A model generated the notes under the pieces. That model saw only the letters and a program-made list of their open reading frames with translations. It did not search any database and had not been told where the DNA came from. A stretch of DNA of 64,000 nt from Seonamhaeicola aphaedonensis. Lineage in GTDB: Bacteria > Bacteroidota > Bacteroidia > Flavobacteriales > Flavobacteriaceae. Positions 1 through 8,299 of the stretch are shown piece by piece. The first letter of the stretch is position 1. Each line of letters begins with the position of its first letter. The stretch is from contig NZ_QRDX01000004.1 in the NCBI RefSeq assembly GCF_003386195.1, positions 1 through 64,000 of the forward strand, written 5' to 3'. The translations under genes and the position numbers were made by a program.

Positions 1-76
1 TTAATACTTTTCTTTATTCCTAAATACCTATCGTGAACAACGCAAAACCGAAAAACAATCCCCCGTTTTGCGGGTG

Positions 77-106
77 CAAACATAATACCTATTTCTCATT
101 CCACAA
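77..106 (-). promoter_or_regulatory. Leftward Bacteroidota-type promoter at the window edge
   Basis: Read on the minus strand, TATGTTTG (77-84) fits the -7 consensus TAnnTTTG, and a TTG (104-106) lies 19 bp upstream. The same layout precedes the tRNA-His gene at the other end of the window. An inverted repeat (41-48 with 65-72, CGCAAAAC/GTTTTGCG) would fold in the start of the transcript. The gene it drives is off the left edge. A stable RNA gene is a guess based on the shared layout only. Confidence 0.55.
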
Positions 107-443
107 GAACTTTTTTTGCATTTTTTTAAACCTTTTTTTTTAATCAACACTAAATACTTATTATCAATAACTTACAGATATAAGAAAAATTAATCTTACA
201 ACATTTGAAGCCCTAAACTTGAATAGTTTTGGTAGCAAAAAATTAAAAAATAAATGAGTGGGACAAAATTGGAATATAAAATATACGGAAAATCTCTTTA
301 AAAGACAAAAGGTCTGAGTTTAATATTCTAGCTATAAAACTGATTTTGAAAAATTGCGCTTCCTCTTGTGTCACTAATACTTATTATTGGAATCAACACA
401 TACAATCATCTTTTGTTTGTGTTATGTTTTCTAGCTTATTAAT

Positions 444-536
444 GCGTTAGAGATTGAACGACCTTTGTAAAATCCTTTTTGGCGAAGGCAAAAAGATTGC
501 GTGGTGAAAGCCCGGACCGAGGGACGAAGGTAACGC
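444..536 (+). ncRNA. Candidate structured RNA upstream of thrS
   Basis: The ends GCGTTA (444-449) and TAACGC (531-536) are perfectly complementary and enclose a compact element. Inside is a 7-bp hairpin CTTTTTG/CAAAAAG (about 475-494) with a purine-rich loop, plus C- and G-rich segments near 510-523 that could pair. It is much richer in G and C than the flanking AT-rich DNA, and no ORF covers it. From memory it resembles a short element beginning GCGTTAGnGATTGAA that recurs in Flavobacteriaceae genomes, and perhaps the Flavo-1 motif, but I could not verify either link. It could be a free RNA, part of the thrS leader or a dispersed repeat. The strand is uncertain because the closing helix is symmetric. 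The flanking DNA at 107-443 holds nothing I recognise. Confidence 0.5.
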
Positions 537-585
537 TAAAAATCATTACCTGATTTATGGCTGTTAAATTATACCTATATATATA

Positions 586-616
586 TTGTGTGGATTTGTT
601 TATACTATTATCTTTG
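586..616 (+). promoter_or_regulatory. thrS promoter
   Basis: TTG at 586-588 is followed after 20 bp by TATCTTTG (609-616), a full match to the Bacteroidota -7 element TAnnTTTG. Transcription would start near 622, leaving a leader of about 18 nt before the ATG at 640, too short for a T-box. Confidence 0.6.
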
Positions 617-639
617 CAGCCTGATTTTAATTTTGTTTG

Positions 640-2574
640 ATGATAGATATTACTTTACCAGATGGTAGTGTAAAAACGTTTGAGGAAAACGTTACACCTA
701 TGGATGTTGCTAAAAGTATTAGCGAAGGGTTAGCTAGAAATGTAATTTCGGCAAGTTTTAATGGAACAACTGTTGAAACCGTTACCCCTTTAACCACCGA
801 CGGTACATTAATATTATATACCTGGAGAGATGATGAAGGAAAGACTGCTTTTTGGCATTCTTCTGCTCACGTTTTAGCGCAGGCTATTGAGGAATTGTAT
901 CCAGGTGTAAAACTTACTATTGGTCCTGCCATTGAAAGAGGATTTTATTACGATGTTGATTTTGGTGAGCATGTAATATCTGAAAAAGATTTTAAGGCTA
1001 TTGAAAACAAGATGTTAGAAATTGCCCGGGGTAAACATGATTTTAAAATGCGTTCTGTCACTAAATCTGAAGCTCTTTCCTTATATAAGGATAATGAATT
1101 TAAAACAGAGCTTATTGAAAATTTAGAAGATGGCACCATAACATTTTGTGATCATTCTAGCTTTACTGATTTGTGTAGAGGCGGTCATATACCTAACACA
1201 GGTATTATAAAAGCAGTTAAAGTTTTAAGTGTTGCAGGTGCTTACTGGCGTGGTGACGAAACTAAGCCTCAATTAACACGAGTTTACGGGATTTCATTTC
1301 CTAAACAAAAAGAGCTTAACGAGTATTTAGACTTACTTGAGGAAGCGAAGAAACGAGACCACAGAAAATTAGGGAAAGAATTGGAGTTTTTTACGTTCTC
1401 ACAAAAAGTTGGACAAGGGCTGCCTTTATGGCTACCTAAAGGAACTGCGCTTCGTGAACGCTTAGAGAACTTTTTAAAAGCCGCACAAAAGAAAGCTGGG
1501 TATGAAATGGTTGTCTCTCCTCATATTGGGCAAAAAGAGCTATATGTTACATCCGGTCATTATGCTAAATATGGCGAAGATAGTTTTCAGCCTATAAAAA
1601 CACCCAAAGAGGATGAGGAGTTTTTGTTAAAACCCATGAATTGTCCACACCACTGTGAAATATATAATAGTTTTCAATGGAGCTATAAAGACTTGCCAAA
1701 ACGATATGCCGAATTTGGTACGGTTTATAGATATGAACAAAGTGGAGAATTACACGGTTTAACTCGAGTTAGAGGATTTACTCAAGATGATGCCCACTTA
1801 TTTTGCACACCAGACCAATTAGATGAAGAGTTTAAAAATGTTATTGATTTAGTATTGTATGTGTTTGGTTCTTTGGGATTTGAAAATTTTACAGCACAGG
1901 TTTCTGTAAGGGATCCTGAAAACCCAGACAAATATATAGGTGATACTAAAAATTGGGAAAAAGCAGAACAAGCCATTATTAATGCGGCAAACGATAAAGG
2001 CTTAGATTATAACATCGAAGAAGGCGAAGCTGCATTCTATGGTCCTAAGCTAGACTTTATGGTTAAGGATGCTTTAGGAAGAAAGTGGCAATTAGGAACC
2101 ATTCAAGTTGATTACAATTTACCAGAGCGCTTTGATCTTACGTATAAAGGAAGTGACAACGAATTACACCGCCCTGTAATGATACACAGAGCGCCCTTTG
2201 GAAGTATGGAACGCTTTGTGGCTTTACTTCTAGAACATACTGGAGGTAATTTTCCGCTTTGGTTAATACCAACGCAATGTATTATCTTGTCTCTTAGCGA
2301 GAAATATGAAAAATACTCTGAAAAAGTTTTAAATTTGCTAGAAAATGACGAAATTCGCGCCCTTGTAGATCATAGAAATGAGACTATAGGGAAGAAAATT
2401 CGGGAGGCCGAAATGCAAAAACACCCTTTTATGCTCATAATTGGTGAGCAAGAAGAAAAAGAAAACAAAGTGACTGTTCGCAGACATGGAGGAGAAGATT
2501 TAGGTGTGATGACCATAGAATCATTCTCAAAAATTATAAAAGAAGAGATTAGTAAAACGTTAAAATCGTTCTAA
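640..2574 (+). CDS. thrS: Threonyl-tRNA synthetase
   Basis: Charges tRNA-Thr with threonine in the cytoplasm. The 644-residue protein has the full family layout: a TGS domain (about 1-63), an editing domain with HSSAH near residue 75 and CRGGH near 183, and a class II catalytic core with the zinc-ligand region KPMNCPHH near 335, the motif 2 region near 365-390 and motif 3 with FGSMERF near 525. A C-terminal anticodon-binding domain follows. A TTG lies one codon upstream at 637, but the ATG at 640 gives the usual N-terminus. It heads the conserved translation cluster with infC, rpmI and rplT and has its own promoter. No editing or catalytic residue is visibly missing. Confidence 0.97.
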   Translation: MIDITLPDGSVKTFEENVTPMDVAKSISEGLARNVISASFNGTTVETVTPLTTDGTLILYTWRDDEGKTAFWHSSAHVLAQAIEELYPGVKLTIGPAIERGFYYDVDFGEHVISEKDFKAIENKMLEIARGKHDFKMRSVTKSEALSLYKDNEFKTELIENLEDGTITFCDHSSFTDLCRGGHIPNTGIIKAVKVLSVAGAYWRGDETKPQLTRVYGISFPKQKELNEYLDLLEEAKKRDHRKLGKELEFFTFSQKVGQGLPLWLPKGTALRERLENFLKAAQKKAGYEMVVSPHIGQKELYVTSGHYAKYGEDSFQPIKTPKEDEEFLLKPMNCPHHCEIYNSFQWSYKDLPKRYAEFGTVYRYEQSGELHGLTRVRGFTQDDAHLFCTPDQLDEEFKNVIDLVLYVFGSLGFENFTAQVSVRDPENPDKYIGDTKNWEKAEQAIINAANDKGLDYNIEEGEAAFYGPKLDFMVKDALGRKWQLGTIQVDYNLPERFDLTYKGSDNELHRPVMIHRAPFGSMERFVALLLEHTGGNFPLWLIPTQCIILSLSEKYEKYSEKVLNLLENDEIRALVDHRNETIGKKIREAEMQKHPFMLIIGEQEEKENKVTVRRHGGEDLGVMTIESFSKIIKEEISKTLKSF

Positions 2575-2611
2575 AGTAAAGAAACAAAGTTTAATTTAAA
2601 ACAGATAAGCC

Positions 2612-3166
2612 ATAGCAATTAGAAGAAGAAGACAGCCTCAAAGAGTTATACAAGAAGATAAACACAGAATTAACTCTAAAATAACATCACCAAAGGTACG
2701 TATTGTGGGTGATAATGTTGAAGTTGGTATTTACACAGTTAGAGAAGCATTAGCAATTGCTGAAGACCAAGAATTAGATTTGGTTGAGATTTCGCCAAAA
2801 GCAGATCCTCCAGTGTGTAAGGTTATGGATTATAAAAAGTTTCTTTATGAACAAAAGAAACGTGATAAGGCCTTAAAGGCCAAAGCCAGTAAGGTAGTTA
2901 TTAAGGAAATTAGGTTTGGACCACAAACTGATGACCATGATTACGAATTTAAAAAGAAACATGCTGAAAAGTTCTTAAAAGATGGTGCAAAACTTAAAGC
3001 CTTTGTGTTTTTCAAAGGACGTTCCATCATATTTAAAGAGCAAGGACAAATTTTGTTATTACGCTTAGCTCAAGATTTAGAAGAGTTTGGTAAAGTAGAA
3101 CAAATGCCAAAACTAGAAGGTAAACGTATGACGATGTTCATAGCTCCTAAAAAAGAAAAGAAATAA
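2612..3166 (+). CDS. infC: Translation initiation factor IF-3, AUA start
   Basis: IF-3 binds the 30S subunit and rejects wrong initiator pairing and non-standard start codons. From the first ATG/GTG-type start (GTG at 2705) the protein would be only 153 residues and lack most of the N-domain. Reading upstream in frame gives a typical N-terminus (A-I-R-R-R-R-Q, then INSKI and VRIVGDN) as far as an in-frame TAA at 2606. The only starts left in that interval are ATA at 2612 and ATT at 2618. ATA gives the usual flavobacterial beginning M-A-I-R and 184 residues, normal for the family. A non-standard start on infC is the known basis of IF-3 autoregulation in Escherichia coli, where it is AUU; the same logic is inferred here. 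It lies 37 bp after thrS. Confidence 0.9.
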   Translation: MAIRRRRQPQRVIQEDKHRINSKITSPKVRIVGDNVEVGIYTVREALAIAEDQELDLVEISPKADPPVCKVMDYKKFLYEQKKRDKALKAKASKVVIKEIRFGPQTDDHDYEFKKKHAEKFLKDGAKLKAFVFFKGRSIIFKEQGQILLLRLAQDLEEFGKVEQMPKLEGKRMTMFIAPKKEKK

Positions 3167-3171
3167 TATAA

Positions 3172-3197
3172 TATGTTGAAACTACGAGTTCAGCATA
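3172..3197 (+). other. Hairpin in the infC-rpmI spacer
   Basis: TATGTTGAA (3172-3180) and TTCAGCATA (3189-3197) form a 9-bp stem with one G-U pair and an 8-nt loop, just after the infC stop. No T-run follows, so it is not an intrinsic terminator. It may be a processing or regulatory structure in the infC-rpmI transcript. Confidence 0.4.
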
Positions 3198-3239
3198 ACA
3201 AAGATAATTAAGCGAGATAATTAAAAACTAGGAAAAGAA

Positions 3240-3437
3240 ATGCCTAAAATGAAAACAAAGTCTAGTGCCAAAAAACGTTTTAAGTTAACGGGTACTGGTA
3301 AGATTAAAAGAAAGCACGCTTTTAAGAGTCATATTTTGACAAAAAAATCTAAAAAGCGTAAGCTTGCGTTAACTCATGATACTTTAGTACATAAGAGTGA
3401 CGAAGATAATGTTAAAACCATGTTACGTTTAAAGTAA
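3240..3437 (+). CDS. rpmI: 50S ribosomal protein L35
   Basis: A small, strongly basic protein of the large subunit, 65 residues as usual. The N-terminus [15 protein letters not shown] and the lysine-rich run around residues 38-42 are diagnostic. It begins with ATG 73 bp after infC and is followed by rplT, the standard gene order. It is probably cotranscribed with its neighbours. Confidence 0.96.
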   Translation: MPKMKTKSSAKKRFKLTGTGKIKRKHAFKSHILTKKSKKRKLALTHDTLVHKSDEDNVKTMLRLK

Positions 3438-3476
3438 CACAAGTTTTAATCGGTTAAAACAATTTATAAACCCTGG

Positions 3477-3522
3477 AGCGTGGCTAATACAAAGATTCTG
3501 AAACAAGTTCAGAACGCCCGCT
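3477..3522 (+). promoter_or_regulatory. Folded leader before rplT, possible L20 autoregulatory site
   Basis: AGCGTGGC (3477-3484) pairs with GCCCGCT (3516-3522) as a 7-bp stem with one bulged U. Inside it TTCTGAA (3496-3502) and TTCAGAA (3508-3514) form a perfect 7-bp hairpin. The structure ends 18 nt before the rplT ATG. In Escherichia coli and Firmicutes, L20 represses this operon by binding a folded leader. That this element does the same is an inference from position and structure only. Confidence 0.45.
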
Positions 3523-3540
3523 ACAAAAACAATTAAAATT

Positions 3541-3885
3541 ATGCCAAGATCAGTAAATTCTGTAGCAAAAAGGGCCCGAAGAAAAAAGGTTCTAAAACAA
3601 GCAAAAGGTTACTTCGGACGTCGTAAAAACGTTTGGACAGTAGCAAAAAATGCGGTTGACAAAGCGATGCTATACTCGTACAGAGACCGCAGAAACAAAA
3701 AAAGAACATTCCGTGCTTTATGGATTACGCGTATCAACGCAGGAGCCAGAGAACACGGTTTATCTTATTCTCAATTCATGGGAAAATTAAAAGCTAACGA
3801 CATCGAACTAAACCGTAAGGTTTTGGCCGATTTAGCTATGAATAACCCAGAAGCTTTTAAAGCTATCGTAGAGAAAGTAAAATAA
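3541..3885 (+). CDS. rplT: 50S ribosomal protein L20
   Basis: Binds 23S rRNA early in 50S assembly. The 114-residue length and the basic N-terminal extension ([16 protein letters not shown]) followed by a compact C-domain match the family. In other bacteria L20 is also the translational repressor of the rpmI-rplT operon, which would fit the folded leader just upstream. It is the last gene of the cluster and is followed by a strong terminator. Confidence 0.97.
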   Translation: MPRSVNSVAKRARRKKVLKQAKGYFGRRKNVWTVAKNAVDKAMLYSYRDRRNKKRTFRALWITRINAGAREHGLSYSQFMGKLKANDIELNRKVLADLAMNNPEAFKAIVEKVK

Positions 3886-3923
3886 GGCTTTTGCCTATTG
3901 TAAAACATATTATTCGCTTAATG

Positions 3924-3957
3924 AAAATCCGATTCCAAAAGAATCGGATTTTTTTTG
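3924..3957 (+). terminator. Intrinsic terminator after rplT
   Basis: AAAATCCGATTC (3924-3935) and GAATCGGATTTT (3941-3952) form a 12-bp stem with a 5-nt loop, followed by a run of T. It closes the thrS-infC-rpmI-rplT unit. Confidence 0.9.
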
Positions 3958-4032
3958 CCCAATCCTATCATTGATATCCTTAGAATATTGGTTATCTTTC
4001 TGTCATCAATTTCCTAATTAATCTAATCAGTC

Positions 4033-7000
4033 ATGTCTAAAATCAAATCCTTATTTATCTTTATTCTAATCGCAACCGTATCCATTCAAGCCCAAACAGA
4101 GGATAAAGCAAAAAATAACTGGGATGTTTCCAACCCAGAAGGCAATTGGAATTTCAAAGACTTGAAACTCTCGACCAATGAGGGCACTTGGATGAATATA
4201 GATGTGAGTCCAGATGGCTCCCAAATAGCATTCGATTTATTAGGAGATATTTACATCATGCCCATTGAAGGAGGTAAAGCAAACATATTAAGGAAGGGAT
4301 TGCCTTTTGAAGTACAGCCCCGATTTAGCCCCGACGGTTCAAAAATTTCCTTTACAAGTGATGCTGGGGGTGGAGACAATATTTGGACAATGGATATTGA
4401 TGGTGCTAACGCCAAACAAATAACAAAAGAAGATTTCAGATTACTTAATAATGCTATTTGGACACCAGACAACAACTACCTGATTGCACGTAAACACTTT
4501 ACTTCTGAACGCTCTGCAGGAGCCGGGGAGTTATGGATGTACCATATTACTGGTGGTGTTGGTTTACAACTAACCAAACGTAAAAATGACCAACAGGATG
4601 TTAACGAGCCCTCGTTATCACCAGATGGGAAGTATTTATATTATAGCGAAGATGTGTATCCTGGCGGCTCTTTTCAATACAATAAAGACCCCAATAATCA
4701 AATCTATGTTGTTAACCGTTACGAATTTAGTACGGGTAAAACAGAAAGGATTATTGGCGGTCCTGGAGGTGCTGCAAGACCACAAGTTTCAAGGGATGGC
4801 AAAAAAATAGCCTTTGTTAAACGTGTTAGGGCAAAATCCGTACTCTATATCCATAATTTAGAAACTGGCGAGGAATGGCCTATATATGATGCGCTGGATA
4901 AAGACCAACAAGAAGCTTGGGCCATATTTGGCGTTTACCCCGATTATAGTTGGATGCCAAATAATGAAGAACTTGTGTTTTGGTCTGGGGGAAAGATTAA
5001 TAAAATCAACATCAATACATTAAAGCTAACTAACATTCCTTTTCAAATTGATACCACAATTAAAATCGCCCAAGCTTTGGAATTTGAAACCCCTGTTGCT
5101 CCAGAGAATTTTACTGCTAAAATGATTCGTAATACGGTTACTTCCCCTGATGGAAAAACCATTGTATTTAGTGCTTTGGGACATCTTTGGGTAAAAAAAT
5201 TACCTAACGGAACGCCAAAAAGACTAACAAATTCTTCGGATTATGAGTTCGAACCTTCATTTTCTTCCGATGGAAAAAACATAGTGTATGTGAGTTGGAA
5301 TGACGAAAATCTAGGCAACATTTTTAAAATAAACAGTAATGGAGGCACTCCCATACAGCTTAATACATCCAAGGGTATATTTAGAACCCCTGTTTACTCA
5401 AACGATGGCAGCAAAATAACCTATCAAAAAGAACCAGGAAATAGCGATCAAGGCTATATATACTCCAAAAAAACGGGTATTTATATTATGGACTCTAATG
5501 GAAACAACAATAAATTTATAACTAAAGAAGGAGCTTATCCAGTTTTTAACACAGAAGGAAACCGAATTGTATACCAAACGGGAGGCGAGTTCTTTGGGGA
5601 TTTAACCAAAACATTAAAAAGCGTTGATCTTAACGGGAAAGACGAACAAATCTTGGTGTCTCTAAAATATGCCAATCGCCTAGTTTTAAGCCCGGATAAT
5701 AAGTGGATAGCGTTTTCAAACCTTCACAAAGCCTATGTTGCACCTTTGCCTAAAACTGGAAAAACAGTGACTTTTGATTTAAAAAAGGGAGCTAAAGAGT
5801 TTGTTCCTATTACCCAAGTATCGAAAGACGCTGGCATTAGTATCCATTGGTCTAAGGAGAGTGATAAAATTCATTGGACAATAGGTGACGAATATTTTAC
5901 AAATACCCTATCCGAGCGATTTACATTCCTTAAAGGATCGCCTGATACTATCCCGCCTATCATAGAAAAAGGCACTAAAATTAATTTAATTGCCCTAACT
6001 GATAAGCCTAAGGGGACATTAGCTTTTACTGGTGCAACCATAATTACTATGAATGGTGACAAGGTTATAGAAAATGGCACTATAGTGATATCAGGCAATA
6101 GAATCCAAGCCATAGGGACTTCTGAAATTGAAATTCCAGAGGATGCAAAAATATTTGATGTTAAAGGAAAGACCATCATGCCAGGTATTGTAGACGTTCA
6201 TGCCCATGTTGGTGGTTTTAGATCGGGAATTACAACTCAAAAGCATTGGCAACTATATGCAAATTTGGCTTTTGGTGTTACGACTTCGCACGACCCCTCT
6301 GCAAATACCGAGTCAATTTTCACCTTTTCTGAACTTATAAAAAGCGGCAACATGGTAGGGCCACGTCTCTTCTCCACAGGAGCTATTCTATATGGTGCCG
6401 ATGGTGATTTTAAAGCTGTAATCAATAATTTGGATGATGCCCGGTCTGCTGTAAGAAGAACAAAAGCGTTTGGAGCCTTATCCGTCAAGAGTTATAATCA
6501 ACCTAGGCGTAATCAGCGGCAACAAATCATTCAAGCAGCAAGGGAAGAAGGCATTTTTGTTGTGCCCGAAGGCGGCTCACATTTCTTTCATAATATGTCC
6601 ATGATCATGGACGGGCATACTGGAATTGAGCATAACATCCCCGTAACTAAAGTATATAAAGATGTGTTGGAATTATGGGGAAAAAGCGAAACAGGATATA
6701 CCCCAACCTTAATAGTTAATTATGGAGGGCTTAATGGGGAGTTTTATTTTTATGAAAATGATAATGTTTGGGAAAACGAAAAGTTGTTAAAATATACGCC
6801 ACGAAGTATTATCGATTCTCGTTCTAGGCATCGAATGAAAATACCTCAAGAAGAATACGAAAATGGGCATATTTTGGTTTCCAAAACTTGCAAAGCCCTG
6901 ACTGATGCTGGTGTAAAAGTCAACCTAGGTGCACATGGCCAATTACAGGGTTTAGGTGCCCATTGGGAATTATGGATGTTGGCTAAAGGTGGTATGACCA

Positions 7001-7320
7001 ATATGGAAGCCCTAAGAGCTGCAACCATAAATGGTGCGGATTATATTGGAGCAAGTAAAGATATTGGCTCCCTCGAAGTTGGCAAATTAGCAGATTTAAT
7101 TGTAATGGATAAAAATCCCTTGGAAAATATTCGAAATACTGAAAGTGTTATATATACCATGGTAAATGGCCGATTATATGACACAGAAACTATGAATGAG
7201 ATTGGAAACGAACCAAAAAGTCGAACCAAATTTTATTGGGAAAACAATAAATATAATACTTCTTTCCCTTGGCATGAAAGTACAACCAGTTACGGTCACT
7301 GTAGTTGTGGCGCACATTAA
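4033..7320 (+). CDS. Secreted TolB-like propeller plus amidohydrolase
   Basis: A 1095-residue exported protein with an N-terminal signal peptide (cleavage probably after SIQAQ, about residue 21). Residues 40-620 contain repeated SPDG-type WD40/TolB propeller blades (SPDGSQIAF, SPDGSKISF, SPDGKYLYY). Residues from about 660 on are a metal-dependent amidohydrolase with the metal motif HAHVGG near 724, later histidines near EGGSHFF and IEHNIP, and the family ending GKLADLIVMDKNP. It probably hydrolyses a cyclic amide or peptide-like substrate in the periplasm; the substrate cannot be read from sequence. The last residues, GHCSCGAH, form a small Cys/His tail. It stands alone between the rplT terminator and a convergent gene. 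Confidence 0.85.
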   Translation: MSKIKSLFIFILIATVSIQAQTEDKAKNNWDVSNPEGNWNFKDLKLSTNEGTWMNIDVSPDGSQIAFDLLGDIYIMPIEGGKANILRKGLPFEVQPRFSPDGSKISFTSDAGGGDNIWTMDIDGANAKQITKEDFRLLNNAIWTPDNNYLIARKHFTSERSAGAGELWMYHITGGVGLQLTKRKNDQQDVNEPSLSPDGKYLYYSEDVYPGGSFQYNKDPNNQIYVVNRYEFSTGKTERIIGGPGGAARPQVSRDGKKIAFVKRVRAKSVLYIHNLETGEEWPIYDALDKDQQEAWAIFGVYPDYSWMPNNEELVFWSGGKINKININTLKLTNIPFQIDTTIKIAQALEFETPVAPENFTAKMIRNTVTSPDGKTIVFSALGHLWVKKLPNGTPKRLTNSSDYEFEPSFSSDGKNIVYVSWNDENLGNIFKINSNGGTPIQLNTSKGIFRTPVYSNDGSKITYQKEPGNSDQGYIYSKKTGIYIMDSNGNNNKFITKEGAYPVFNTEGNRIVYQTGGEFFGDLTKTLKSVDLNGKDEQILVSLKYANRLVLSPDNKWIAFSNLHKAYVAPLPKTGKTVTFDLKKGAKEFVPITQVSKDAGISIHWSKESDKIHWTIGDEYFTNTLSERFTFLKGSPDTIPPIIEKGTKINLIALTDKPKGTLAFTGATIITMNGDKVIENGTIVISGNRIQAIGTSEIEIPEDAKIFDVKGKTIMPGIVDVHAHVGGFRSGITTQKHWQLYANLAFGVTTSHDPSANTESIFTFSELIKSGNMVGPRLFSTGAILYGADGDFKAVINNLDDARSAVRRTKAFGALSVKSYNQPRRNQRQQIIQAAREEGIFVVPEGGSHFFHNMSMIMDGHTGIEHNIPVTKVYKDVLELWGKSETGYTPTLIVNYGGLNGEFYFYENDNVWENEKLLKYTPRSIIDSRSRHRMKIPQEEYENGHILVSKTCKALTDAGVKVNLGAHGQLQGLGAHWELWMLAKGGMTNMEALRAATINGADYIGASKDIGSLEVGKLADLIVMDKNPLENIRNTESVIYTMVNGRLYDTETMNEIGNEPKSRTKFYWENNKYNTSFPWHESTTSYGHCSCGAH

Positions 7321-7333
7321 GAACATTAACTTA

Positions 7334-7756
7334 CTATGCTCCAAAAGCAGTTAACACTAACGTTCTTGAACCGCCATAATTTCTGTGCTCACATAAATAT
7401 ATGCCTTGCCAAACTCCTAAATTAAGTTTACCTTTAGTTATGGGTATTTGTACCGAAGCGCCGAGCAATGAGCTTTTAATATGGGCTGGCATATCGTCCG
7501 AACCCTCATAGGTATGTTTGTAGTAAGGTGCATTTTCCGGTACCATTTTATTAAAATGACTTTCAAAATCTATCCTTACTGTATAATCGGCATTTTCATT
7601 TATGGTCAAGCTGGCCGAAGTATGTTTGATAAACACCTGCAATTGCCCAATTTTTATATCGTTTAATTCAGGTATAGCCCTAACAATGTCATCTGTAATG
7701 AGGTGAAATCCTCTTGAAAAAGACGTCAACTTAATTTCCTTTTGAAAAAATAACAT
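7334..7756 (-). CDS. YjbQ family protein (UPF0047)
   Basis: A 140-residue member of the YjbQ/UPF0047 family, small cytosolic trimers; some members have weak thiamine-phosphate synthase activity, but the true role is unsettled. Conserved family features are visible: KHTSASLTINENAD, the HFNKMVPE region, and the closing GVWQGIYLCEHR with the putative active-site histidine. I place the start at ATG 7756, which gives the usual MxFFQK beginning; a longer reading from a TTG at 7774 is less likely. It is convergent with the amidohydrolase, 13 bp away. Confidence 0.85.
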   Translation of the reverse strand: MLFFQKEIKLTSFSRGFHLITDDIVRAIPELNDIKIGQLQVFIKHTSASLTINENADYTVRIDFESHFNKMVPENAPYYKHTYEGSDDMPAHIKSSLLGASVQIPITKGKLNLGVWQGIYLCEHRNYGGSRTLVLTAFGA

Positions 7757-7855
7757 GCTCCTTTTTTTATTCAAAAATAATCAAAGTTATTTTGTAATTC
7801 TATTACGCAACCATTTTCAACTTACATCATCTATTATTTAAATACAATAACTTCC

Positions 7856-8299
7856 ATGAAACATCATTTCATTAAAATAATGGTTTGCCTTTTTATGCTT
7901 TCCAATTGTTCTTTAGACAATGGAAGTAACAGTGAAAGCGGAACGATAACCATAGTTTTTTGGCACTTAACAAATACAAGTGGTGGTCTGGCTGGTGTTG
8001 ACGACCAATTTGATTTGGATAAAGTTATTTGGTCATTTAATGAAGTGAACAGTACTTTAATCATTCAAAATAACAACACAGACGACACTAAACAAGATGG
8101 TTTGCCGTCTGGCACCTATTCATTTTCCGTTTCTCTAAACAGCGGCAGCTATTTTATATATATTGACGGGGCTGAATTTGGTTCGTATTCAATTAGCGAT
8201 ACAGAGCTAATAATTGACCAAAATATTACTACAAGTGGCACTGGAGCCGATGGGTTTGTATATACTTTTAAAAAAGTAACGGAAGAAGTGGATATTTAG
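7856..8299 (+). CDS. Small hypothetical lipoprotein
   Basis: 147 residues with a lipoprotein signal (basic start, hydrophobic core, lipobox LSNC with Cys near residue 18), followed by a Ser/Gly/Asn-rich linker. The mature part looks all-beta (alternating hydrophobic strands, FSVSLNSGSYFIYIDG), like the small beta-sandwich lipoproteins common in Flavobacteriaceae. I do not recognise a family. Its last 4 bases overlap the end of the convergent gene on the other strand. Confidence 0.65.
   Translation: MKHHFIKIMVCLFMLSNCSLDNGSNSESGTITIVFWHLTNTSGGLAGVDDQFDLDKVIWSFNEVNSTLIIQNNNTDDTKQDGLPSGTYSFSVSLNSGSYFIYIDGAEFGSYSISDTELIIDQNITTSGTGADGFVYTFKKVTEEVDI

Noticed and set aside
2705-2707. GTG as start of infC.
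   Set aside because: It would remove a conserved N-terminal segment that is encoded in frame just upstream.
4586-4810. Many further open frames inside the large genes, for example this one and those opposite tgt, dnaB, SulP and the kinase-cyclase gene.
   Set aside because: They lie in other frames of strongly supported genes and show no family features.
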